This document shows, in pieces, positions 8,103 to 15,635 of a stretch of DNA of 64,000 nt (its first letter is position 1; the number at the start of each line of letters is the position of its first letter). The position numbers and the translations under genes are program-made. The notes below the pieces were generated by a model. The model worked only from the letters and a program-made list of their open reading frames with translations. It ran no database searches and was not told where the DNA came from. This DNA is from Novosphingobium sp. (lineage in GTDB: Bacteria; Pseudomonadota; Alphaproteobacteria; Sphingomonadales; Sphingomonadaceae). The stretch covers positions 434,001 to 498,000 of the forward strand of contig NZ_JAUYNB010000010.1 of the NCBI RefSeq assembly GCF_030699305.1, given 5' to 3'.

Positions 8103-8695
8103 CCGGAGTGTCCGCAGCAGCCGGGCCTCCCAGACCGACCGAAGATGTCGCGCCCCCGCCGGTCACCCCGGCAACGGCGGCTGCCGATCGGCTGTTCCGC
8201 GATCAGCTGGTCGCGTTGCTCCCGTCGCTGCGGTCGTTCGCGCGCGGCCTGTGCGGCTGGCGCGACATCGCCGATGACATGGTGCAGGACGCAATGCTGC
8301 GCGGCTGGGCGGCGCGGGCCAGTTTCACCCCCGGCACCAATTTCCGCGCGTGGATGTTCATGATCCTGCGCAACCAGTTCTATTCGACCATCCGCCGCGA
8401 CAAGCGGATGACCAGCTGGGATCCCGAAGTGGCCGAACGGGTGCTGGTCGAGTCTCCTTCGCAGCAGGATGCGATCCACCTGGCCGACGTGTCCCGGGCG
8501 TTGCAGCAGTTGCCGCCTGAGCAACGCGAGGTGTTGCTGCTGATCGGTGCAAACGGCGCGACGTATGAGGAAGCGGCTGAAATCATCGGCTGCGCGGTCG
8601 GCACGATCAAAAGCCGTCTGGCCCGCGGGCGCAAGGCGCTGGCGCTGCTGATTGATGGTCCGCCCGACGATTCCTGGCTGGACAGGGTGGCCTGA
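8099..8695 (+). CDS. ecfG: EcfG-family RNA polymerase sigma factor (sigma-70 family ECF15)
   Basis: A 198-residue ECF sigma factor. Region 2 spans about residues 30-100 (LRSFARGLCGWRDIADDMVQDAMLRGWAARASFTPGTNFRAWMFMILRNQF). Region 4 spans about 125-180 (ALQQLPPEQREVLLLIGANGATYEEAAEIIGCAVGTIKSRLARGRKAL). It directs RNA polymerase to GGAAC-N17-GTT promoters during general stress. A proline-rich N-terminal extension of about 30 residues precedes region 2. It sits between nepR (4-nt overlap) and a HisKA_2 kinase (3-nt gap), forming one operon. Confidence 0.95.
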   Translation: MTGVSAAAGPPRPTEDVAPPPVTPATAAADRLFRDQLVALLPSLRSFARGLCGWRDIADDMVQDAMLRGWAARASFTPGTNFRAWMFMILRNQFYSTIRRDKRMTSWDPEVAERVLVESPSQQDAIHLADVSRALQQLPPEQREVLLLIGANGATYEEAAEIIGCAVGTIKSRLARGRKALALLIDGPPDDSWLDRVA

Positions 8696-8698
8696 CGG

Positions 8699-9544
8699 AT
8701 GGATTTCTGGGTCGCCAAATTGCGTGAGCAAGCTGCACAAATTGCCAGCGGAGTCTATGTTGTGGGTTCCCCGGCACTGACCCGCGCACCGGCCGGGCTG
8801 GCCGATCTCAGCCGTGATCTGGACGATCTGGCCGGGTTGATCGAACGGCGCGAGGCGGTGTGCAAGGCGCTGACCCATGAAGTCCATCACCGGGTCAAGA
8901 ACAACCTCCAGATCATCACCAGCCTGCTCAACATGCAATCCAACCGGGCTACCCACCCCGAAGCGCGCGAAGCGCTGGGGCAGACCAGGGCGCGGATCGG
9001 TGCGCTCGCGCTGATTCACCGGATCCTGTATGAAGAGGACGATGACGGCAGCATTGCCGCGCTGGACGTCGGGCGGCTGGTGGCTGACCTGTGCGCGCAA
9101 TTCCGGCTGTGGAACCGCGAACGCGGGGAAGTGACCATGAGCTGTCAGGCCGATCCGCTGCCTATTCTGCTCGACAGCGCGCTGCCGCTGGCCCTGTTCG
9201 CCGTGGAGGCGCTGACCAACGCCTATGCCTATGCCTTTCCGGACGGGCGCAGTGGTACGATCCGGATGACGTTCTGCCTGCTGCCCGATGGGCAGGCCAG
9301 CTTGCGGGTGGTCGATGACGGGGCGGGGTTCGACAGTTCGACACCTGGCTATTCGATGGGGCGCGAGCTGATGCAGGGCTTTGCGCAGCAATTGGGCGGC
9401 ACGTTCACGATTGTCAGTTCCCCTGCGACCGGCACCGAAGCGCGGCTGGATTATCCGCAGCTGGCCCGAACCGGGTTGGACCTGAATGGCGCCGGGCCTG
9501 CCGGACACGATCTTGCGCCCGGCAGGCCCAGCTGCGTTGCCTAA
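8699..9544 (+). CDS. HisKA_2-type sensor histidine kinase linked to EcfG
   Basis: A 281-residue kinase. The dimerisation/phospho-acceptor region is ALTHEVHHRVKNNLQIITSLLNMQ, with the likely phospho-His at residue 64 of the HRVKN motif. The HATPase domain shows EALTNAYAYAFPDG (N box) and VVDDGAGFD with GRELMQGFAQQLGG (G boxes). The first 55 residues show no transmembrane helix or recognisable sensory domain, so it is cytoplasmic. Kinases of this kind beside ecfG commonly phosphorylate or dephosphorylate PhyR (PhyK/PhyT role), which I infer from position. Its stop codon overlaps the stop of the convergent RcnB-like gene. Confidence 0.9.
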   Translation: MDFWVAKLREQAAQIASGVYVVGSPALTRAPAGLADLSRDLDDLAGLIERREAVCKALTHEVHHRVKNNLQIITSLLNMQSNRATHPEAREALGQTRARIGALALIHRILYEEDDDGSIAALDVGRLVADLCAQFRLWNRERGEVTMSCQADPLPILLDSALPLALFAVEALTNAYAYAFPDGRSGTIRMTFCLLPDGQASLRVVDDGAGFDSSTPGYSMGRELMQGFAQQLGGTFTIVSSPATGTEARLDYPQLARTGLDLNGAGPAGHDLAPGRPSCVA

Positions 9545-9936
9545 CGGCCGCCGCGCAGGATGACGGACACGATCATGCCATTGACGGTCGATGCCATGAC
9601 GTAACGGTCGTTGATCTGGCGCCATTCATAGCCGCGCGGGGGCTGGCGCAGGTTATAGCGGCGGTAATCGATCCGGCGCGCATTGCGCCAGTCGTTATAG
9701 CCCAGTTGCTGGCCGCGGCCCCAACGGGCCTTGTTGCCGCGATCGCGGCCCCAGCCCAGGTGGCGTCCGTTATCCCAGTGCCCTTTGTCCGCGCGGCTGC
9801 CTTGCGGATGCCACTGGCGGTTATCCTGGCGCTGCTGGGTTTCGGCGCGCGGGCTGCGGCTGTTGTCTGACTTTGCGCTGGCAACCGGACTTGCCAGCAG
9901 GGCGATCAAGGCCGCCCCGATCATCAGTCGTTTCAT
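9541..9936 (-). CDS. RcnB-family periplasmic protein
   Basis: A 131-residue exported protein: signal MKRLMIGAALIALLASPVASA, then a low-complexity Arg/Gln/Trp-rich stretch (residues 22-85), then the RcnB core YNLRQPPRGYEWRQINDRYVMASTVNGMIVSVIL. RcnB was described as a periplasmic factor in nickel/cobalt homeostasis. In sphingomonads such proteins are often envelope-stress proteins of unknown function. The start at 9936 has AGGAA 8 nt upstream; an ATG two codons earlier is too close to it. A GGAAC-N17-GTT promoter 67 bp upstream places it in the EcfG regulon. Confidence 0.8.
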   Translation of the reverse strand: MKRLMIGAALIALLASPVASAKSDNSRSPRAETQQRQDNRQWHPQGSRADKGHWDNGRHLGWGRDRGNKARWGRGQQLGYNDWRNARRIDYRRYNLRQPPRGYEWRQINDRYVMASTVNGMIVSVILRGGR

Positions 9937-10002
9937 GGACATTTCCTGATGGCGCGAACCAGCGCCACGGCGCACGGCGGAATGTCCGCAGTGCCTGTAG
10001 AG

Positions 10003-10027
10003 AACCACCGGGCCATCTGAAAGTTCC
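10003..10027 (-). promoter_or_regulatory. EcfG-type promoter for the RcnB-like gene
   Basis: On the minus strand, GGAAC (10023-10027), 17 nt, GTT (10003-10005). It lies 67 bp upstream of the start at 9936 and within the gap before the PAS kinase stop codon. Confidence 0.75.
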
Positions 10028-10084
10028 GCGCCAGTCAGGCTGTGACGCCAGTCAGCCCCGATGCAGGTCAGGCCCCGATCCCGG

Positions 10085-11110
10085 TCAGCCTTTGTTGATC
10101 GTAACATGCGTTCCGGCGCTGGTGGTCATGGTAGTCACGGTTGCGTCAAGCTGACTGGCCAAAGCCTCGACAATGCCGGTGCCCAGTCCCGGCAGGCTGG
10201 ATTCCACGTCGGCTGCAAAACCACCCCCGTCGTCTTCGATCCGCAGCGTCCAGCCGGTGTCGGTCGACCGGAACCACACCACGATTGCGCCGCTTGGGCG
10301 ATTGTCGGTGAATGCGTGTTTCAACGCATTGATGACCAGTTCGGTCACGATCAGCCCCAGGCTGACCGATACGCGCGCATCGACCACGCTGTCATCGACA
10401 TCGGCGCGCAACGTAAAGTTATCGGTATCGGCGATCATCGATGCGGCAATGCTCTCGCACAGCTCGGCGAAATAGCTGCCCAGCACAACGTCGCCGTCCT
10501 GGGTGGTGGCCAGCTGCTTTTGCAGGGTGGCAATCGACATGACCCGGTGGTGCGCATCCTTCAGGTGGTTGCGCGTTTCCTCGGAATTGACCTTGCGGGC
10601 GCTTTGCAACAGCACGCTGGCGATGATCTGCAAACTGTTCGCGATCCGGTGCTGCAGTTCCTGCATCAGCATGCGGTTTTCGAGCAGCAATTGATCTTTC
10701 TGCCGATTGGCCAGCTGCGCGGCGGTGATATCGGTGATCGCCAGGACGATCCGGGGTTCCCCCACGGCGGCGTCATAATCCAGCTTGTGCGCGCTCAGCA
10801 CCAGATTGCAGACGGGCTGGCCCGGGCGGACCAGATCCATCTCATAGGCCTCGATCTCGGGGCGTCCGGCCGCAGTGGCCTTCAGCAGCACCAGCAATTG
10901 CGGCACATTCCATTCGCCGCCGCCGAGGTCGGCGAAGCGGTCGCGGCCCGGCCCGGTCCGCATCAGGCCGAACCGGCGATAGAACGAAGCGCTGGCCGCC
11001 ACGACCGTCAGGTCGCCATCCAGCAGCACCAGCGGTGCCTGCGACGAAATGATCAGCGCCATCGCCAGCGTTCCGGCCGAAGCGGTGACTGGGGGATAGG
11101 CGCTATTCAT
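10085..11110 (-). CDS. PAS domain HisKA_2 sensor histidine kinase
   Basis: A 341-residue soluble kinase. Residues about 20-130 form a PAS-like domain (SSQAPLVLLDGDLTVVAASASFYRRFGL ... ITDITAAQLANRQ). The HisKA_2 domain follows, with MLMQELQHRIANSLQIIASVL and the likely phospho-His 154. The HATPase part shows ELVINALKHAFTDN and IEDDGGGFA with GLGTGIVEALASQL. No transmembrane segment is visible. It is probably a second input kinase for the PhyR pathway, by family and position. A GGAAC/GTT pair upstream has a 19-nt spacer and was not accepted as an EcfG promoter. Confidence 0.88.
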   Translation of the reverse strand: MNSAYPPVTASAGTLAMALIISSQAPLVLLDGDLTVVAASASFYRRFGLMRTGPGRDRFADLGGGEWNVPQLLVLLKATAAGRPEIEAYEMDLVRPGQPVCNLVLSAHKLDYDAAVGEPRIVLAITDITAAQLANRQKDQLLLENRMLMQELQHRIANSLQIIASVLLQSARKVNSEETRNHLKDAHHRVMSIATLQKQLATTQDGDVVLGSYFAELCESIAASMIADTDNFTLRADVDDSVVDARVSVSLGLIVTELVINALKHAFTDNRPSGAIVVWFRSTDTGWTLRIEDDGGGFAADVESSLPGLGTGIVEALASQLDATVTTMTTSAGTHVTINKG

Positions 11111-11307
11111 GATTGTCCCCTACTTGGTCGGTCAACATACAAAGTGCAAACCGGTCCCGGCTCCGGATTCGTTCCGGTTCTCCCCAAGCCAGCGCACTGC
11201 GACCAATGCGGCGTTAAGCCGCTGTATCACGGCGCAACCCGAAGGCTGGCATGCAATCGTCCGGCCTGCGCGATTCGATCCGCAGTCTCGTTCATCAGCC
11301 AGAAATA

Positions 11308-11340
11308 GACCCGCCGCCTCCTGAAAGGAGACGGCGGGTC
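11308..11340 (-). terminator. Hairpin terminator after the repeat protein gene
   Basis: GACCCGCCG pairs with CGGCGGGTC, extended by CTCC/GGAG across one mismatch, with a 4-base TGAA-type loop. On the minus strand it is followed by TATTTC. It closes the glycine-zipper repeat gene before the PAS kinase gene. The rest of 11111-11403 (293 bp) shows no gene. Confidence 0.65.
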
Positions 11341-11403
11341 AGTCGTGTGCCTGCAACGGCAGGGGGATTTGACAATGCAGACACATCACCGGAGGCTGGC
11401 GGT

Positions 11404-12780
11404 TCAGCGTGAACCAATCCGCAGCCGGTTACTGAGGCGATCGATCCGCAGCTGAAGGGCGGCCTCATCACGAATGGAAAGATTGCCGTTGCGATCGTGG
11501 CGGCGCGATTTTTCAAGCTTGCGGATGGCCCGCAGCTCACGCTGGGCATAGGTGCGGTTGGCCCGACTGAGCGACCGCTGACCAGCGGCGCTGCGGACAT
11601 ATTCTTCCATCGTGGTCAGCTGAGCCAGGATGCTGCGGCGATCATCGTAGCGGTCGGGCATGCCGGTTTGCGTGCCCGTGCCGATCCAGCGGCCACGGCT
11701 GTCGTAATACCCGGTCACGGTCCCGACGTGCCAGCGGCCGTTGCTGTCGTAATAGCCCGGCTGCGGATCGGCGATCCACACGCCGTTGGCATCGCGGCGG
11801 CCCTGCACGGTGCCGGCAATCCAGCGGCCGCTGGCGTCGTAATGGCCCGTGGTTACGCCTGCAACCCAGCGCCCGCGCGAATCGTAATACCCGCTCGCCG
11901 TGCCGCCGATCCACACGCCCGCGCTGTCATAATAGCCGCTCGACGAAGCCGGGATCCAGCGGTTCTGGCTGTCATAGCTGCCACTGGCGGTGCCGTCATC
12001 GCGGTGCGGCACCCAGTTGCGGCGTTCATCGTAATGACCGTTGGGGGTGCCGGGTACCCAGTTGTTGTCGCGATCGTAATAGCCGGTCGCGCGGCCCTGG
12101 GTGACCGTGTTGGCGTGCCACATCCCATGGCTGTCGTAATAGCCATAGGCATCGGCGCGGCGGTCCGGCTGGCCATCGGTGCGGGGCACCCAGCGGCCAT
12201 TGGCATCATGATAACCGCTCGCCGATCCGGGAACCCACTGATCGTTGCGATCATAATAGCCGTTGGCCGATGCCGGAACCCAGCCGCGTTCGCTGTTGTA
12301 GTTGTGATCGCCCCAGGCTGAAGGGGGGCTGGGAATCCAGCGATTGTCATCGCCGTAGCGCCCGTTCGGCGGACCTTCGACCCAGTTGCCCGTGCGATCG
12401 AAATAGCCGCGCGCAGCGGCAGAGCTGACGCCGGTGGCGTGCCAGCGGTTGGCTTCATCGTAATAGCCATAGGCCTGATTGCAATCGCCTGACGGCTTGG
12501 CAATCTGGTTGCCCAGCACCGCTCCGCCGACCGCGCCGATGATCGTGCCGAGCGTCTTGTCGCCCTGACCGGCAATCACATTGCCCAGCACGCCGCCAAC
12601 GCCGGCTCCGCCAACCGTGGCGATCACGCGGGTCGAGCGCTGGCGCTCGCAGCTGGACTGGGATTGAGCCTGGGCTTCGGCCTGGGTCTGACCCGCTGGA
12701 CGGTTCCAGTCCTGCGCGATGGCGACAGACGGGATAAGTGCAGCGACGGCAACGCCGGCCGCGAAGAGATGCTTGCGCAT
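11404..12780 (-). CDS. Exported glycine-zipper protein with 16 Trp-centred YD-x-W repeats
   Basis: A 458-residue protein: signal peptide (residues 1-22, cut after AIA), a Gln/Ala-rich spacer, and a glycine-zipper 2TM segment at about 56-93 (GGAGVGGVLGNVIAGQG ... GTIIGAVGGAVLGNQI). Residues about 104-385 hold sixteen short units of the type GYYDSxGRWIxG, period roughly 15-21 residues. The tail (about 390-458) is basic and helical (RAIRKLEKSRRHDRNGN). Glycine zippers of this type sit in the outer membrane or periplasm. The repeats resemble aromatic carbohydrate- or peptidoglycan-binding beta units, but no function is known to me. An EcfG-type promoter upstream marks it as a stress gene. Confidence 0.75.
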   Translation of the reverse strand: MRKHLFAAGVAVAALIPSVAIAQDWNRPAGQTQAEAQAQSQSSCERQRSTRVIATVGGAGVGGVLGNVIAGQGDKTLGTIIGAVGGAVLGNQIAKPSGDCNQAYGYYDEANRWHATGVSSAAARGYFDRTGNWVEGPPNGRYGDDNRWIPSPPSAWGDHNYNSERGWVPASANGYYDRNDQWVPGSASGYHDANGRWVPRTDGQPDRRADAYGYYDSHGMWHANTVTQGRATGYYDRDNNWVPGTPNGHYDERRNWVPHRDDGTASGSYDSQNRWIPASSSGYYDSAGVWIGGTASGYYDSRGRWVAGVTTGHYDASGRWIAGTVQGRRDANGVWIADPQPGYYDSNGRWHVGTVTGYYDSRGRWIGTGTQTGMPDRYDDRRSILAQLTTMEEYVRSAAGQRSLSRANRTYAQRELRAIRKLEKSRRHDRNGNLSIRDEAALQLRIDRLSNRLRIGSR

Positions 12781-12828
12781 GAAACTTTACTCCGTGAACT
12801 GGGGAGATCCCCATTTCTCGACAGGTGT

Positions 12829-12853
12829 AACTACCTGACGAAGCGCTTGTTCC
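12829..12853 (-). promoter_or_regulatory. EcfG-type promoter for the repeat protein gene
   Basis: Minus strand GGAAC (12849-12853), 17 nt, GTT (12829-12831), 49 bp upstream of the start at 12780. Confidence 0.75.
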
Positions 12854-12997
12854 GCCGCCCGGAACAATAATATGTCACCCGTCAAAGCAATGCGGCCAGA
12901 AACACAGTCATTGGACTGCGCTCCTGGCCGATTGGCAAAAACTCGGTGTAAAGTATTGCCAATTTTCGTTTATTGCTTGAACCCGGTCAGGCCGGGA

Positions 12998-13180
12998 TCA
13001 GAGCTTGTCGCCAGCAGCGCCTTTGATCTCGCCGACCAGCTTCTGAGCCTTGCCGCGGACTTGCTGCTGCGCGCCGTCGACAACCATTTCGGGATTGTCG
13101 GTGTGCTTGCCAGCGGCAACCTTGGCCTTGCCAATAGCTTCGTTTGCAGCGCCTTTGGCTTTGTCGATGAATTCACCCAT
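12998..13180 (-). CDS. CsbD-family stress protein
   Basis: A 60-residue hydrophilic protein matching CsbD: GEFIDKAKGAANEAIGKAKVAAGKHTDNPEMVVDGAQQQVRGKAQKLVGEIKGA in pieces. CsbD proteins are among the most strongly induced general-stress proteins in bacteria, with unknown biochemical role. AGGAGA lies at a good distance before the start. The gene has its own EcfG-type promoter 48 bp upstream and lies downstream of a small membrane protein gene in the same orientation. Confidence 0.92.
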   Translation of the reverse strand: MGEFIDKAKGAANEAIGKAKVAAGKHTDNPEMVVDGAQQQVRGKAQKLVGEIKGAAGDKL

Positions 13181-13227
13181 GAAGGTTCTCCTTTGGTCGG
13201 CACAAACGCTGTGCGTTCTGCGGATTA

Positions 13228-13252
13228 AACGGGCGCGGACCGGTTTGGTTCC
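13228..13252 (-). promoter_or_regulatory. EcfG-type promoter for csbD-like gene
   Basis: Minus strand GGAAC (13248-13252), 17 nt, GTT (13228-13230), 48 bp before the csbD-like start. The -35 element and the whole spacer lie within a GC-rich hairpin. Confidence 0.75.
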
Positions 13253-13258
13253 GCGCCC
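13231..13258 (-). terminator. GC-rich hairpin between small membrane protein and csbD-like gene
   Basis: GGGCGCGGA (13231-13239) pairs with TCCGCGCCC (13250-13258), a perfect 9-bp stem, 12 bp downstream of the stop at 13271. On the minus strand it is followed by GTTTAATCC, a poor U tract, so termination may be partial. It overlaps the csbD promoter. Confidence 0.55.
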
Positions 13259-13270
13259 GGGAAATTACTG

Positions 13271-13456
13271 TCAGAGCGTGAAGCTGCTGAGCGCACCGAT
13301 CACGCCGAACACCTGCAACAGCCACAGCACCACGACAATAATGACGACCCCGTTCAGGATGTTTTTGATCTTGCCGTCCATCGGCAGGTAATTGTTGATC
13401 AGCCAGAGCAAGACCCCGACAACGATAAGTGCGACCACCACGTTGATGAGCGGCAT
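13271..13456 (-). CDS. Small two-helix membrane protein (Thivi_2564 family)
   Basis: A 61-residue protein made of two hydrophobic segments (INVVVALIVVGVLLWLINNYLP and ILNGVVIIVVVLWLLQVFGVIGAL) joined by DGKIKN. This pattern matches the Thivi_2564 family of small inner-membrane proteins of unknown function. The start at 13456 has AAGGAGA 7 nt upstream. An EcfG-type promoter 56 bp upstream makes it part of the stress regulon. Confidence 0.82.
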   Translation of the reverse strand: MPLINVVVALIVVGVLLWLINNYLPMDGKIKNILNGVVIIVVVLWLLQVFGVIGALSSFTL

Positions 13457-13511
13457 AACCAAATCTCCTTCGTGCGTGTAACCCCCAATCAGGCAACCCG
13501 TCTGATTGTCA

Positions 13512-13536
13512 AACGGCTGATCGGCCAAAAAGTTCC
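13512..13536 (-). promoter_or_regulatory. EcfG-type promoter for the small membrane protein
   Basis: Minus strand GGAAC (13532-13536), 17 nt, GTT (13512-13514), 56 bp before the start at 13456. Confidence 0.75.
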
Positions 13537-13576
13537 GACTGGCGCGCAGGCGGCTGATTTTTCGGCCTGGGCAACT

Positions 13577-13601
13577 GGAACAATCTGTTCTGCCTGCGGT
13601 T
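13577..13601 (+). promoter_or_regulatory. EcfG-type promoter for the glycine-zipper lipoprotein
   Basis: GGAAC (13577-13581), 17 nt, GTT (13599-13601), 32 bp before the start at 13634. It is divergent from the neighbouring promoter on the other strand. Confidence 0.78.
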
Positions 13602-13633
13602 TACTTGTTCCATTTTCATGGAAAGGTTGGACT

Positions 13634-14044
13634 ATGCGGACCATGCTTCTTGCGCTGTCTTCGGCATCGCTGTTACTCGCCGGTTGCACCGGTTACGATA
13701 CCAGCAGGCCGGGTGACGACTACCGCAACTATCGTAATTATGACTATGCCCGTCCGGACCCGGCTTATGGCAGCTATGATGCGGCGCGGTATTACCGTGA
13801 CGGTTCACGCTACCGGGAACGCCAGCTCAACCGCAACGACCGGATCTATCGCGGTAGCGACAACCGGTATTACTGCCGCCGCAGCGACGGCACGACCGGG
13901 CTGATCGTCGGCGTACTGGCGGGCGGGGTGCTGGGCAACGTGATCGCGCCGGGCGATTCGAAGCTGCTGGGCACGATCCTGGGTGCTGGCGTCGGTGCGA
14001 TCATCGGCCGGGCCGTCTCCACCCGCGATGTTCGCTGCCGCTAA
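13634..14044 (+). CDS. Glycine-zipper 2TM lipoprotein
   Basis: A 136-residue putative outer-membrane lipoprotein. The lipobox is LLLAGC (Cys 18). A Tyr/Arg/Asp-rich spacer follows (residues 20-85, e.g. YRNYRNYDYARPD), and a glycine-zipper segment lies at about 90-128 (GLIVGVLAGGVLGNVIAPGDSKLLGTILGAGVGAIIGRAV). The start at 13634 follows GGAAAGG; the longer in-frame opening upstream lacks a signal peptide. Family members such as 17-kDa antigens and SlyB influence envelope integrity. It shares the EcfG-type promoter pattern with its neighbours. Confidence 0.85.
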   Translation: MRTMLLALSSASLLLAGCTGYDTSRPGDDYRNYRNYDYARPDPAYGSYDAARYYRDGSRYRERQLNRNDRIYRGSDNRYYCRRSDGTTGLIVGVLAGGVLGNVIAPGDSKLLGTILGAGVGAIIGRAVSTRDVRCR

Positions 14045-14061
14045 TCGCGGTCGCAGCAGAT

Positions 14062-14106
14062 AAAACCGGCGCCGGAGTGGATTGCTTCCATTCCGGCGCC
14101 GGTTTT
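14062..14106. terminator. Strong bidirectional terminator hairpin
   Basis: AAAACCGGCGCCGGA at 14062-14076 pairs with its complement ending TTTT at 14106; an inner GTGGA/TTCCA pairing extends the stem. A-tract and T-tract flanks allow it to end both the lipoprotein gene and the convergent gene set from 17.9 kb. Confidence 0.85.
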
Positions 14107-14129
14107 GCGTTGGTCACCAAAGGCGGGGA

Positions 14130-14327
14130 TCAGTTGGCGAAGTATGCGGCTGCTCCGGCCAGAAGACGGGCCTGCGCCACGGCATCGGGCAAGCTGGCAT
14201 AGCGGCCATTGCCAATCACATAGATCGCGCCGCGCACGCGCCGGATCCCATGCCGGTGCAGGGTGCGGGCTTCGCTGGCTGTGGGTTTGCTGGCTGCTGG
14301 TTTTCTGGCGGCGGGTTTGCTGGGCAT
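14130..14327 (-). CDS. Small basic protein of unknown function
   Basis: A 65-residue frame with an Ala/Lys/Pro-rich N terminus (MPSKPAARKPAASKPTASEA) and a more structured C terminus (HGIRRVRGAIYVIGNGRYASLPDAVAQARLLAGAAAYFAN). It starts 15 bp after the GH130 stop and is probably last in that operon. The start could also be the ATG at 14345, overlapping the GH130 stop; 14327 has AGG about 10 nt upstream. I do not recognise the family. The Lys/Ala/Pro tail resembles histone-H1-like nucleic-acid-binding tails, but this is weak evidence. Confidence 0.5.
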   Translation of the reverse strand: MPSKPAARKPAASKPTASEARTLHRHGIRRVRGAIYVIGNGRYASLPDAVAQARLLAGAAAYFAN

Positions 14328-14341
14328 GGGGAGCGGACCTT

Positions 14342-15628
14342 TCATTCCACCAGCAGGCTCAACAACGCGCTGATCCGGACTGTGGCGACGGTGGAAAACG
14401 TGTCGGAAATGGCATAGGGCAGGACGATCCGGTCCCCCAGCTTCATGCCGCCGCAAGTATAGACCACGTTCGGCACATAGCCTTCGCGCTCCGACTGGTC
14501 GGGCTGGATCAGCGGCACTTTCGAGCGGGCGATCACGCGGCTTGGATCATCCTTGTCCAGCAGCACTGCCCCGATCGCATAGCGGCGGACCGGGCCGACC
14601 CCGTGCGTGAACAGCAGCCACCCTTCATCCAGTTCGATCGGCGATCCGCAATTGCCGATCTGGACGAATTCCCAGGGATACTTCGGTTTCAGGACCGCTT
14701 TGCCCAGGCCCCAGTCGTGCACGTTATCGGACATGATCAGGTGCAGGTTTTCGTTATCGTGGCGCGCGATCATGGCATATTGGCCATCGATCTTGCGCGG
14801 GAACAGCGCCATGCCCTTGTTGCGCGCGGCCGGGCCGGTCAGCGGGGTCATCCGGAATGACACGAAGTCCTGTGTTTCCAGCAGTTCGGACCGGATTTCG
14901 CGCCCGCTATAGGCGGTATAGGTGGCGTAATAGGTGGTCTTGCCCTGATCGCTGAACGCCACGAACCGGGCATCCTCGATCCCGTTGGCCTGCATTTCGG
15001 TGACGGGAAAGATCACCCGTTCGGTAATGTCGCCGGTCTGGTCGAACGCCAGTTCCAGATGATCGCCGGTCCGGGCGGTCACTTCCGGAACGCTCGCCAG
15101 CCGCGCGGGCGAATCAATCGACACGGTGCCGTCCGCCGCGACCATGCCCGACCGGAAGGTCAGCGAAGATACGTGCCCTTCGCCCACCGCGCGCAGGCTC
15201 ATCACGAACCGCCCGCAGCCTTCCGGAACACCGGACTGATCCGGGTGCATGATGATGCTGGGATTGAACAGCGCCGCCGCTTCAAAGCTGTATTCGTGCA
15301 TGAAATAGGCCCCGACCAGCTGGCGTTGCATCGGGGTGAAGCTGTCATGACTGCAAAATGCGTCTTCCATCTCCTCTGCGCGACGTTCGAACTTTGTCAG
15401 CAGGTTGCGGTGGCGACCGTCGAAATTGTCGAGCGTTGCGGCCAGCAGGGCTTTTACCTCCGACGCGTCCAGCGCCAGCACCCGCTCGACGATGTGGTTG
15501 GCGCGGGTCTTGTCGACGGTGTTGAAATCGCGCGGTTCCACCGCCGGACGGAACGGCCGCACCACCACGCGCGACGGATCGGGCATAAGGTGGAGCGCCT
15601 GGCGATTGAAGAACGGGGTGGTGGTCAT
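14342..15628 (-). CDS. Glycoside hydrolase family 130 protein (beta-mannoside phosphorylase type)
   Basis: A 428-residue GH130 five-bladed propeller enzyme, likely cytoplasmic (no signal). Family motifs are ALFNPSIIMHPD (about 119-130), the catalytic-acid region NGIEDARFVAF (Asp 219), MALFPRKIDGQYAMI, IGNCGSPIELDEGWLLFTHGVG, and REGYVPNVVYTCGG near the C terminus. Characterised GH130 enzymes phosphorolyse beta-mannosidic links, releasing mannose 1-phosphate, or hydrolyse beta-1,2-mannosides. It follows the GT4 gene after 7 bp, so the pair probably makes and turns over one glycan. The stress promoter upstream of the GT4 gene would drive both. Confidence 0.85.
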   Translation of the reverse strand: MTTTPFFNRQALHLMPDPSRVVVRPFRPAVEPRDFNTVDKTRANHIVERVLALDASEVKALLAATLDNFDGRHRNLLTKFERRAEEMEDAFCSHDSFTPMQRQLVGAYFMHEYSFEAAALFNPSIIMHPDQSGVPEGCGRFVMSLRAVGEGHVSSLTFRSGMVAADGTVSIDSPARLASVPEVTARTGDHLELAFDQTGDITERVIFPVTEMQANGIEDARFVAFSDQGKTTYYATYTAYSGREIRSELLETQDFVSFRMTPLTGPAARNKGMALFPRKIDGQYAMIARHDNENLHLIMSDNVHDWGLGKAVLKPKYPWEFVQIGNCGSPIELDEGWLLFTHGVGPVRRYAIGAVLLDKDDPSRVIARSKVPLIQPDQSEREGYVPNVVYTCGGMKLGDRIVLPYAISDTFSTVATVRISALLSLLVE

Positions 15629-15635
15629 GGTGCTC

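Noticed and set aside
11151..11175. GGAAC and GTT upstream of the PAS kinase gene on the minus strand
   Set aside because: The spacer is 19 nt, whereas every accepted site in this window has exactly 17.
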